A stretch of 64,000 nucleotides of DNA, taken from NCBI GenBank assembly GCA_934168325.1, contig CAKPNG010000003.1, positions 1 through 64,000 on the forward strand. Reading direction: 5' to 3'. Below the pieces are notes generated by a model. That model ran no database searches, was not told the DNA's origin, and saw only the letters and a list, made by a program, of their open reading frames with translations. Below are positions 19,035 through 27,318 of the stretch, piece by piece. A program made the translations under genes and the position numbers. How positions within the stretch are numbered: position 1 is the first letter of the stretch; every line of letters begins with the position of its first letter. The stretch is from an uncultured Bacilli bacterium (GTDB lineage: Bacteria > Bacillota_I > Bacilli_A > RFN20 > CAG-826).

Positions 19035-19709
19035 ATGAAACTCAATGAAGGATTAATTGTTTCTTGCCAAGCTTTAAAAGATGAACCAATGTATGGTGGT
19101 GATTCAATCAAAAAATTTGCTTATGCAGCTTATTTAGCTGGTGCAAAAGGAATTAGAGCTAATACAGTTAAAGATATAAATGGAATTTATCGTAAATTAA
19201 AGGGCCAATTACCAATAATTGGTATTATTAAAAAAGTTTACGATGATTCAGAAGTTTATATTACCCCAACCTTAAAAGAAGTTAAAAAATTAATTAAATC
19301 TAAATGCGATGTAATAGCTCTTGATGCTACATTACGTTATAGACATAATGGTGAAAAACTTGAAGATTTAGTTAATTATATTAGATTACATTCTAATAAA
19401 TTAATTATGGCTGATTGTGCAACTTTAGAAGAAACTAAAAATGCTGAAAAACTTGGATTTGATTATGTATCTTCAACTTTAAGAAGCTATACTGAAGAAA
19501 CTAAAGGTATAAAAATACCTGATATAGAATTTACAAAGTCGTTATTAAAAGAAATCACAAAAACTAATGTTATTTTTGAAGGAGGAATTGATTCTCCTCA
19601 AACTTTAAAAAGTGTATTAAATACTGGTGTTAAATATATAGTAATTGGTGGTGCTATAACTAGACCATTACAAATAACAAAAAGATATTTAAAGGAATTT
19701 GAAAATTAA
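19035..19709 (+). CDS. nanE: N-acetylmannosamine-6-phosphate 2-epimerase
   Basis: A 224-residue TIM-barrel enzyme that converts ManNAc-6-phosphate to GlcNAc-6-phosphate in the cytosol. The length and order of blocks match NanE: GLIVSCQALKDEPM at the N terminus, AGAKGIRANTV, IIKK, DVIALDAT, MADCATLEE, and the phosphate-binding end FEGGIDSPQ and VIGGAITRP. The start sits in a TAATATG junction directly behind the oxidoreductase gene. The sialic acid lyase NanA and a sialidase are not in this window, so the ManNAc source is open. The adjacent ROK kinase is the natural partner. Confidence 0.92.
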   Translation: MKLNEGLIVSCQALKDEPMYGGDSIKKFAYAAYLAGAKGIRANTVKDINGIYRKLKGQLPIIGIIKKVYDDSEVYITPTLKEVKKLIKSKCDVIALDATLRYRHNGEKLEDLVNYIRLHSNKLIMADCATLEETKNAEKLGFDYVSSTLRSYTEETKGIKIPDIEFTKSLLKEITKTNVIFEGGIDSPQTLKSVLNTGVKYIVIGGAITRPLQITKRYLKEFEN

Positions 19710-19723
19710 CAAAAATTAATATT
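19709..19723 (+). promoter_or_regulatory. Candidate regulator motif AYAAAAATTAAnATT upstream of the second ATPase
   Basis: ACAAAAATTAATATT differs by one base from ATAAAAATTAATATT found at 25977-25991 in front of the AraC gene. Similar copies are at 1592, 3590 and 26019. Given the AT-richness this is a hypothesis only. Confidence 0.3.
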
Positions 19724-19806
19724 TTTTAATTTGAAATTATGCAAAATATATATAAAATTTAAGAAATATTAAGTTTATTATAGAATATAGTTAGCGAGGA
19801 TTGATT

Positions 19807-21684
19807 ATGTTTAAAAATAAGAATGGATTAACAAGAAAAGAAATCAAACAAAAAGAAAGAGAAGAATATGAAAAGCGTGTTATGAACTATAACAATGTTG
19901 TAGCAATCGAACTAGCTAATCGTAATAAACCAAAATCTTCACCAAAAGATAGTTTTGTTTCTATTCAAAAGGTTAATAAAATTTATGATAATTTAGTCCA
20001 AGCTGTTTTTGATTTTAGTTTAGATATTAAGAAAAATGAATTTATAGTTTTTGTTGGACCTAGTGGTTGTGGTAAATCTACTGTTTTAAGAATGATTGCT
20101 GGTCTAGAAGAAATTACTTCAGGTAATTTATTTATTGATGGACAATATGCAAATTCATTACCTCCTAAGGATAGAAGCATAGCTATGGTTTTTCAAAGTT
20201 ATGCTTTATATCCTCACATGTCAGTATATGATAATATGGCTTTTTCAATGAGAATTAAAGAAACTTTAGTTCCTGTTTTAGATGAAAATGGTAATCAAGT
20301 TTATGGACCTGATAAAGTTAAAATTGAAGAAATTAATAAGGAATTAGAAGGGTTTTATAAGAAAAAAGAGGAGTTTTCTAATATCGATAAATTAGAAGAT
20401 GAGTTAAATATTCTTAAAGATGAAATTAAAAAAATCAAAGATGAAAATCCTAATTTAATTAAAAATAAAGAACTTAAACTTAAAGAAAAAGAAGAACATA
20501 AATTAGCATCTAAATTATATGAAGCTAAATTAGAATTAAAAGATATAAATAAAAAAATAACTTTATTAGAAGAAAATTTGAAAGAAACTGAAAAGACTAA
20601 TGTCCTTCAATTTATTTCTAAAAAACTTAATAAAGAAGAAATTGATGAAAGAGTAGATGAAGCTAGTAAAATTTTACAAATTGAAGAATATTTAGATAGA
20701 AAACCAAAAGCTCTTAGTGGTGGACAAAGACAACGTGTCGCTTTAGGAAGGGCTATTTGTAAAAGAGCTAAGTTATTTTTAATGGATGAACCATTAAGCA
20801 ATCTTGATGCTAAACTTAGAGTTTCAATGAGAAGTGAAATTATTAGAATTCATAAAAAAATTGGCGCGACAACAATTTATGTTACTCATGATCAAACTGA
20901 AGCTATGACCATGGCAGATAGAATTGTAATTATGAAAAAAGGTGTTATTCAACAAATTGGAAAACCTAAAGATATTTATAATCATCCTGCAAATATTTTC
21001 GTTGCAACATTTATTGGTAGTCCTTCAATGAATATCGTTAACACGAAAATTATTGATAATAAAATTAAATTTGATGATGAGAACGTCTTAAATTTAGAAC
21101 CTTCTTTAGTTGACCAATTAGTCCTTAAAATTAAAGAAAAGCTTGCAAAAATCAACTATTTTATTGAAAACGGCAAAGAACAAGAATATGAAAAAAGCTT
21201 AAATGTTAAGCACGAAGAATTTAAACTTAACGCTAATAAGAAAGGTTATAAATTTGAATTTGATGAAAATGATCAATTAATAGACCCATTAACTAGTATA
21301 AGTCTTGATGATTACGAAAAATCAATATGCGATAGAATTTATGAAGATAAATTAACTGAAGCTATTAAAGCTAAAGAACACTATGAAAAATTATTAGAAA
21401 CTAAAGAATACGAAATAAAATTTGGTATTAGACCAGAAAATGTTTTTATTGAAAATAATTATGTTGAAGAAAACATTAAAGCTTCTAATAAATTAATATT
21501 AAAAATAACTATTCCTGAATTATTAGGAAATGAATATTATTTGCATAGCTCCTTACAAAATCATGATTTTATATTTAAAGCAAGTGCAAATAACGAATTA
21601 AAAGAAAATGATACTATAAAAGTTGTATTTGATTTAAATAAAGTTCATATATTCGACACAGTTGACGATGAAATTTTGCTATAA
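19807..21684 (+). CDS. MsmK/UgpC-like sugar ATPase with coiled-coil insertion
   Basis: A 625-residue ATPase for sugar importers, against a usual length of about 370. It has Walker [10 protein letters not shown] (84-92), LSGGQRQ (303-309), Walker B LFLMDEP (323-329), H-loop His361 and a TOBE block with IRPEN (about 541). Three parts are extra. There is a charged N-terminal tail of about 48 residues. An insertion at about 152-272, rich in Lys/Glu/Leu and coiled-coil-like, lies inside the helical subdomain between AFSMRIK and KEEIDERV. A further charged insertion of about 100 residues (about 432-535) precedes the IRPEN strand. ATG 19807 is chosen, six bases after GAGGA; a TTG at 19801 is the alternative. 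All ATPase residues are intact, so it should be functional. Confidence 0.88.
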   Translation: MFKNKNGLTRKEIKQKEREEYEKRVMNYNNVVAIELANRNKPKSSPKDSFVSIQKVNKIYDNLVQAVFDFSLDIKKNEFIVFVGPSGCGKSTVLRMIAGLEEITSGNLFIDGQYANSLPPKDRSIAMVFQSYALYPHMSVYDNMAFSMRIKETLVPVLDENGNQVYGPDKVKIEEINKELEGFYKKKEEFSNIDKLEDELNILKDEIKKIKDENPNLIKNKELKLKEKEEHKLASKLYEAKLELKDINKKITLLEENLKETEKTNVLQFISKKLNKEEIDERVDEASKILQIEEYLDRKPKALSGGQRQRVALGRAICKRAKLFLMDEPLSNLDAKLRVSMRSEIIRIHKKIGATTIYVTHDQTEAMTMADRIVIMKKGVIQQIGKPKDIYNHPANIFVATFIGSPSMNIVNTKIIDNKIKFDDENVLNLEPSLVDQLVLKIKEKLAKINYFIENGKEQEYEKSLNVKHEEFKLNANKKGYKFEFDENDQLIDPLTSISLDDYEKSICDRIYEDKLTEAIKAKEHYEKLLETKEYEIKFGIRPENVFIENNYVEENIKASNKLILKITIPELLGNEYYLHSSLQNHDFIFKASANNELKENDTIKVVFDLNKVHIFDTVDDEILL

Positions 21685-21691
21685 TTAATTT

Positions 21692-23881
21692 ATGAATATT
21701 AAATTTGATAATATTAATAAAATTTTTATATTAGAAAATAAAAATATAATCTATTCTTTTTATGTTAATGAAGTAGGTGTTTTAGTTAAATTATATTTTG
21801 GTGAAAAAATTCATGATTTAACTAAAAACGCTATCAATTATATGAGTGATGTATCAGGGGATGTTTATTCTTATTATGATTTAAATAGCAAGAAAGAACA
21901 TGAATTTTTTAATCCTTATTTTTCAGGACAAGGCTCATTAATAGAGATACCATCATATTTAACTTATGATAAAAGAAAACCTTTAATCGTAATTAACCAT
22001 AGTGATAATAGTTTAATTACTGATTTTAGATATATTAGTCATGAAATTTTTAAAGGAAAAACTAAATTTGACAATATGCCTTATATTAAAGGCAAGGAAA
22101 ATGAATGCATTACCTTAAAAATTACATTAAAAGATTTAAAAGATGAAATATATTTAGATGCTTATTATACAATTTATGAAGATTTAGATTTAATAGTTAG
22201 ACATAATGAAATTATTAATAAATCTAATAATCCTATTTATATTAATAAAGCTAGTTCATTAGCGTTAGATTTAAATAATGATGATTATAAATTAATGAGT
22301 ATTCAAGGAACTTATGCTACTGATAGAGAAATAGAAATTCAAGATATTAAACATAACACTATATTAATAGAAGAAGTTTCAGGAGCTAAAGGCTTCTATC
22401 ACAATCCAGTTTTTATGTTAAAACATAAAGATTCTAACGATGATTTTGGTGAAGTTATTGGCGGAGGTCTTGTTTATTCTGGTAATTTTAAATTCGAATT
22501 TAATGGAACTAATATGGATCAAACAAGATGTATATTAGGCATAAATGATGATTATTTTGAAGCAAAATTAGATAAATTTGAGACTTTTATTACACCTGAA
22601 GCATTTTTAATTTATTCTTCTAAAGGAGTAAATTATGTTACTCATACTTTCCATGACTTTATTAGAAAACATGTTTTAAGATATGTTGATGGATTTGAAA
22701 ATACTATCTTACTTAATTCATGGGAAGCTTGTTTTATGGACTTTGATACTGATAAAATTAAAAATTTTATTACACAAGCTAAGAAAATGAATATTAATTT
22801 AGTAGTTTTAGATGATGGATGGTTTAGTAATAGAAATAATGATAGATCTTCTTTAGGTGATTGGTGGGTTAATAATAATAAAATTAATTTAAAAGAAGTA
22901 ATTGATTATGCTCATTCTTTAAATATTAAATTTGGTTTATGGATTGAACCTGAACAAATTAGTTTTGATAGTGAATTATATAGAAAGCATCCTGAATTTG
23001 CTTTATTTGATAATTCGATAAATCCTACTACATTAAGACATCAATTTGTTTTAGATTTAACTAATAAAGAAGCTAGAGATTATGTTTTTGATTCAATTTG
23101 TAAGATATTTGATACTTACGATATTGATTATTGTAAATGGGATTTTAACCGCTTATTAACTGAAACTTATTCTATGACTTTATCTAAGGATAAAGAAAGA
23201 GAGATATTTCATTTATTCACTTTAGGAACTTATGATTTATTAAATAGATTTAATAAACGTTATCCTAATATTTTACTTGAAACATGTGCTGGAGGCGGAG
23301 GTCGATTTGATATAGGAATGTTATTTTATTCACATCAAATATGGGCAAGTGATGAAACAGATGCAATTTCTAGATCACAAATTCAATATTCAACTAATTT
23401 ATTTTATCCTTTAGAATGCATTGGATCTCATGTAAGTGCTAGAAAATATTTATCTATTAAAGAAAAAGCTGCGGTTGCAATGTTTGGTACTTTTGGTTAT
23501 GAATTAGATCCTACTAAGTTAAATGATGAAGATTTAAAAGAAGTTCATATTGCTAATGAAAGATTTTTAAATAATAAACATACTATTGATAAAGGAGATT
23601 ATTATCCTTTAATTAATCCTTATGAATCTAATTTTGTATGTTGGGAATTAGTAGAAAAAGATGCTAGTAGAGCTATAATTTATTTTATGAATTATCGACA
23701 TATAAATTGGAAATCTAGATTTATTAAATTAAAAGGATTAAATAAAAATTATAAATATAAAAATAGTTTTAATAACGAAATTTATTATGGTGATTTTTAT
23801 ATGAATATTGGATTAAATCTATCAATGGGAATGACTAATTTTACTCCACAACTTATAGAAATTATTAGAATTGATGAATAA
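21692..23881 (+). CDS. GH36 alpha-galactosidase
   Basis: A 729-residue cytosolic enzyme that hydrolyses alpha-galactosides such as raffinose- or melibiose-type sugars. The nucleophile is Asp484 in CKWDFNR. The acid/base is Asp554 in SDETDAISR, 70 residues later as in characterised family members. The blocks LDDGWF, GLWIEPE and GGGGRFD are present. The length is standard and there is no signal peptide. It follows the ATPase gene by 7 bases and so shares its transcript. No ribosome site is visible before the ATG. It would feed galactose to central metabolism, in keeping with the mgl genes further on. Confidence 0.92.
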   Translation: MNIKFDNINKIFILENKNIIYSFYVNEVGVLVKLYFGEKIHDLTKNAINYMSDVSGDVYSYYDLNSKKEHEFFNPYFSGQGSLIEIPSYLTYDKRKPLIVINHSDNSLITDFRYISHEIFKGKTKFDNMPYIKGKENECITLKITLKDLKDEIYLDAYYTIYEDLDLIVRHNEIINKSNNPIYINKASSLALDLNNDDYKLMSIQGTYATDREIEIQDIKHNTILIEEVSGAKGFYHNPVFMLKHKDSNDDFGEVIGGGLVYSGNFKFEFNGTNMDQTRCILGINDDYFEAKLDKFETFITPEAFLIYSSKGVNYVTHTFHDFIRKHVLRYVDGFENTILLNSWEACFMDFDTDKIKNFITQAKKMNINLVVLDDGWFSNRNNDRSSLGDWWVNNNKINLKEVIDYAHSLNIKFGLWIEPEQISFDSELYRKHPEFALFDNSINPTTLRHQFVLDLTNKEARDYVFDSICKIFDTYDIDYCKWDFNRLLTETYSMTLSKDKEREIFHLFTLGTYDLLNRFNKRYPNILLETCAGGGGRFDIGMLFYSHQIWASDETDAISRSQIQYSTNLFYPLECIGSHVSARKYLSIKEKAAVAMFGTFGYELDPTKLNDEDLKEVHIANERFLNNKHTIDKGDYYPLINPYESNFVCWELVEKDASRAIIYFMNYRHINWKSRFIKLKGLNKNYKYKNSFNNEIYYGDFYMNIGLNLSMGMTNFTPQLIEIIRIDE

Positions 23882-25070
23882 CGAATTAAATAAAAAAGAC
23901 AAATATATATTAGCTAGCAATAAGTCAATCATACTAGCTAATTTAATTGATTCTCTTATTACTTTATTATTAATAGTAATTTCTTTTTTTGGTATTATTA
24001 GACCAATTTATTACAATGCTTATCAATATAAAAAAGATGAAGAGATTAGTTTAAATAAAGAAAAAATACTTGAGATTGGAATGGATTCTCATTTAATTTA
24101 CTATAATAATAAAACCAATGCTATTAGTAATGTTGATGGACTTTATAAAATTTTTGTTTATCAAAATATAAAATTTTGCTATGAAAATTATAGTGAAATT
24201 TATAAAGAAGATTTAGATAATGTTGGTTATTTAACTAAAAAAGATTTCTTTAAAGATGTCAAAAAAAACGATTATTTAAATAATGATTTAGCTTATTTTA
24301 TGACAACTTATATTATTGATAAAGTTGATAAAAATAATAATAAAATATTAGAAGTAATAGATAATGATTATAAAAAATATTTTATAGATACTTTTATGGA
24401 TATTAATAATACTGGTAGTAAATTTTTTACTTTTGATGGTGATTATAATACTTTACCTAGATTGAATATCGATACTTGTAGATATTTATTTCAATATAAT
24501 GTAATGAAATCTAATTATTCAACTTTAAGAAATGTCGATAATGAATTTTCTAATTATTTTACTAAATTATATAAAACTGCAGGTGATTATTTACTTAAAT
24601 ATAAAGATTATAATGATAGTTTTTATAGATATGAAAAATTATATAATACTAAAAGTAATAATTTATTAGGCCTTATATTTTTATCTTATATAACTTCTAT
24701 ATCAATTTCAGAATTATTAATACCTTTAGTTAACAAAAAAAGTAGAACTATTGGAGAATATATATTTAAATTATCTAGACTTAATCAAGATAAATCGTTT
24801 AATAAAATAACTATATTTAAAAATTATTTACTAGCTTTTATTAAACTTTTTTATTTATTATTCTTTATTATATTTATTGAAGGAAGTTTAAATTTATTAA
24901 CATTTAAATTTTTAATTCTTGGTAATTTAACAATTTCATTTTTACATATAATATCTTTATTTATTATATTAAGTTCTATATCTTTAATATTAAAATTAAC
25001 TTCTAAAACTCAAAGAAGTCTTGGAGAAAGAATATTTAAATTTAAATATTATCAAGAAACTATTTCTTAG
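23874..25070 (+). CDS. RDD-like membrane protein of unknown function
   Basis: A 398-residue predicted membrane protein. One helix lies near the N terminus (about 21-43), then a soluble Asp/Asn/Tyr-rich region of about 220 residues, then three or four helices. Two short blocks, RTIGEYIFKLSRL and RSLGERIFKFKYY, resemble the conserved loop of the RDD family (LGKKLFGLRV). The soluble insert is unlike ordinary RDD proteins. The start overlaps the end of the alpha-galactosidase gene (ATG 23874; an in-frame TTG at 23871 is possible). The 3' end overlaps the convergent AraC gene by 11 bases. Function is unknown. Confidence 0.6.
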   Translation: MNNELNKKDKYILASNKSIILANLIDSLITLLLIVISFFGIIRPIYYNAYQYKKDEEISLNKEKILEIGMDSHLIYYNNKTNAISNVDGLYKIFVYQNIKFCYENYSEIYKEDLDNVGYLTKKDFFKDVKKNDYLNNDLAYFMTTYIIDKVDKNNNKILEVIDNDYKKYFIDTFMDINNTGSKFFTFDGDYNTLPRLNIDTCRYLFQYNVMKSNYSTLRNVDNEFSNYFTKLYKTAGDYLLKYKDYNDSFYRYEKLYNTKSNNLLGLIFLSYITSISISELLIPLVNKKSRTIGEYIFKLSRLNQDKSFNKITIFKNYLLAFIKLFYLLFFIIFIEGSLNLLTFKFLILGNLTISFLHIISLFIILSSISLILKLTSKTQRSLGERIFKFKYYQETIS

Positions 25071-25884
25071 TTTCTAAATATAATTTACGATATTGCATTG
25101 GCGTGATGCCAGCGTGTATTTTAAATTTTCTAATAAAATTATTTACACTATTAAAACCACATTCTAAAGCAATTTCTTTTATTGATTTATTAGTAATCTT
25201 TAATAATCTTTTTGAAGCATTTATTTTTATATTAGATAAATAATCTTTATAAGTAAATCCAGTTTTCTTTTTAAAATAATCACAGAAATAATTTCTTTGA
25301 TAACCACAATAATCACTTAATTCTTGTAAAGTTGGATTAGAAGAATAATTTTCGTGAATATATTTTAAAACACTAACAATAGGACTTTGAGAACTTTCTA
25401 TAGCTTCAGGAGTTTGTCTAGATCCAATAATTATAAGAAGTAAAGCATTTAATAAATGACTTAATATATCTTCTTTATTAGAACGATGACTATTAAATAT
25501 TTCTTGTATTAATTTAATTGTAGTTTTAATTTGATTAAGCTTATTTTCACTTAATTCAATTACAATACCACTTTCATAATTTAAGAAGTTTGAAATAATT
25601 TCTTCATCAATTACCGAATTAGTAAAAGCAATGTTATACATTGTAATTGGTTTAGTAGCAAAAATTTGATGGTAATCAGTTGGATGAAATAAAAAAATTG
25701 TAGAATAATCAATTTCATGTCTAACACCATTAATTATTTCATAGCCTTCGCCTTCAATAGGCAATTCTATTTCATAAAATTCATGGAAATGGAGTGGATA
25801 TTCCTTTTCTATTTTTGACATAACAAAATAAATTTCACTTCCATGTAAGAAATTCGTATTTAAAAATTTAGCTTCATTAACCAT
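25060..25884 (-). CDS. AraC family transcriptional regulator with cupin sensor
   Basis: A 274-residue regulator. The N-terminal cupin-like domain (about 15-95) carries YPLHFHEFYEIELPIEGEG and a later FHPTDYHQI, the usual sugar-sensing fold. The C-terminal AraC DNA-binding domain (about 165-270) contains two helix-turn-helix units, with LQELSDYCGYQRNYFCDYFKKKTG and IKEIALECGFNSVNNFIRKFK, then GITPMQYR. It points toward the galactosidase operon and is divergent from the esterase operon at 26153, so it may control either. No ribosome site precedes the start. An extended -10 lies only six bases upstream, so the message may be leaderless. Confidence 0.9.
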   Translation of the reverse strand: MVNEAKFLNTNFLHGSEIYFVMSKIEKEYPLHFHEFYEIELPIEGEGYEIINGVRHEIDYSTIFLFHPTDYHQIFATKPITMYNIAFTNSVIDEEIISNFLNYESGIVIELSENKLNQIKTTIKLIQEIFNSHRSNKEDILSHLLNALLLIIIGSRQTPEAIESSQSPIVSVLKYIHENYSSNPTLQELSDYCGYQRNYFCDYFKKKTGFTYKDYLSNIKINASKRLLKITNKSIKEIALECGFNSVNNFIRKFKIHAGITPMQYRKLYLETKK

Positions 25885-25890
25885 ATTTTT

Positions 25891-25899
25891 ATTCTAACA
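25891..25899 (-). promoter_or_regulatory. Extended -10 of the AraC gene, possible leaderless start
   Basis: On the minus strand TGTTAGAAT matches the extended -10 form TGnTANAAT. It ends six bases before the ATG at 25884, and there is no Shine-Dalgarno sequence. The -35 region is poor. Confidence 0.45.
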
Positions 25900-25976
25900 T
25901 TTTAAAATATAAAATAACCATATTTTTCTTAAAAAAAGAATATTTTCATTATTTTATGTATTTTTTTGATAATTTA

Positions 25977-26033
25977 ATAAAAATTAATATTCTTTTTTAT
26001 AAAAACTATTGTTTTTAGATAAAAATTAACATT
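25977..26033. promoter_or_regulatory. Direct repeat between divergent genes, candidate AraC operator
   Basis: ATAAAAATTAATATT (25977-25991) and ATAAAAATTAACATT (26019-26033) differ by one base and are 42 bp apart, about four helical turns. Direct repeats in phase are the usual layout of AraC-family operators. The surrounding sequence is extremely AT-rich, which weakens the case. Confidence 0.4.
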
Positions 26034-26152
26034 TATTAAGAAAAATTATAATCGTAAATTAAAAATAGCATTTAAAAAATCTTAATATTTTATTATTTTA
26101 TCGAACTTTAAATCAATATTATTATATTATAATAATATTAGGAGTTTAGGTT

Positions 26153-27307
26153 ATGACTTTAAATAATAAATTTAAAATTGCGATGGCAGTTATTGCTACA
26201 TCATGTAGTGTTCTTTTTAGTTGTAATAAAGAAAATAATATTATGGGAAATATTGATAAAGAAATATCAAATTTAAATATTTTTAATGATAGTTCAATAA
26301 ATTTATATGGTAGAAGTAAAGTTATTGATTATAACAATAAAAAACAAGTATTTTTTGGATTTACTGCTACTGGATTTGAATTAATATGCGAGCCAACTAG
26401 TGAGATAAATGAAATTAAAGCAACATTATTAAGTGAATCTGAAAGTCATGAACATCAATATATAAAAACTTATATAGACGGTAAAGAAAAAGAAGTTATT
26501 GAATTAAATAAAGGCGAACAAGAAGTTACATTATTTAAAAATTTACAAGCAGGTAAGCATCAACTTAAGGTTTTAAAAATGAATGAACTTAGTACAACTA
26601 AATTATATATGTCTAGCTTAGCTGGTTCTAATTTAAAATATTATAAAAGAACTTATAATCCTAAACGAAATTTAATAGAATTTTATGGAGATTCTATTAC
26701 TGCTGGCTATGGAAATTTAGGCGATCCTAGTAGTAAAACTTATTTAACAAAAGAACAAGATGGGACTTTATCTTATGCGCAACAATTAGCAGATAAATTA
26801 GATTGTGATTCATCAATTATTGCATGGAGTGGAATTGCTTTAACTAAGACTTTAGCTCCTTATGGTGTTGATATGATGGATAAATATGACACTTATGATG
26901 GTGTTAATAAGTATGATGGTGAAAATAATAAACCTAAAATAGCTATTATAAATTTAGGTAGCAATGATTATGGTGGCTATTTTGATGAAAATAAAAGCAG
27001 TGCTGAAAAGAAAAAAGGCATCGAAGAATTTATTAAAAATTATGGAATTATAGTTGATTATATTAAAGCTAGATCTCCTGAATGTAAAATTATTTCTTGT
27101 TATAACATGTGTTATGATATCGGAACTAAATTAATAAGTGCTATTAAAACATCAAATAGTAATATTAATGAAAAATATGGAGCAAATACTGGATACGTTT
27201 TACAATTTGGTGGAAATCAAAGCGGATCAAATGGTCATCCTTCATTAATTGCTCATAATACATATACAAAAATATTATATGATTTTATAGAAAAGAATAT
27301 TAAATAA
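26153..27307 (+). CDS. CE2-like acetyl esterase, lipoprotein
   Basis: A 384-residue predicted surface esterase. The lipobox is LFSC (Cys24). The N-terminal jelly-roll domain (about 40-165) is followed by an SGNH domain, the arrangement of carbohydrate esterase family 2. Nucleophile Ser181 lies in IEFYGDSITAGYGN, the oxyanion block is NLGSNDYGG, and His362 lies in GSNGHPS. CE2 enzymes often use a Ser-His pair without a local Asp, so the Asn beside the His is not disabling. An AGGAG ribosome site precedes the ATG. It should remove O-acetyl groups from extracellular glycans. A close paralogue without a signal peptide lies at 31784-32848. Confidence 0.85.
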   Translation: MTLNNKFKIAMAVIATSCSVLFSCNKENNIMGNIDKEISNLNIFNDSSINLYGRSKVIDYNNKKQVFFGFTATGFELICEPTSEINEIKATLLSESESHEHQYIKTYIDGKEKEVIELNKGEQEVTLFKNLQAGKHQLKVLKMNELSTTKLYMSSLAGSNLKYYKRTYNPKRNLIEFYGDSITAGYGNLGDPSSKTYLTKEQDGTLSYAQQLADKLDCDSSIIAWSGIALTKTLAPYGVDMMDKYDTYDGVNKYDGENNKPKIAIINLGSNDYGGYFDENKSSAEKKKGIEEFIKNYGIIVDYIKARSPECKIISCYNMCYDIGTKLISAIKTSNSNINEKYGANTGYVLQFGGNQSGSNGHPSLIAHNTYTKILYDFIEKNIK

Positions 27308-27318
27308 AGGGGTTTATT

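Noticed and set aside
19983..20180. Minus-strand open frames inside the second ATPase (also 20607-20801)
   Set aside because: Shadows of the conserved Walker A and signature regions.
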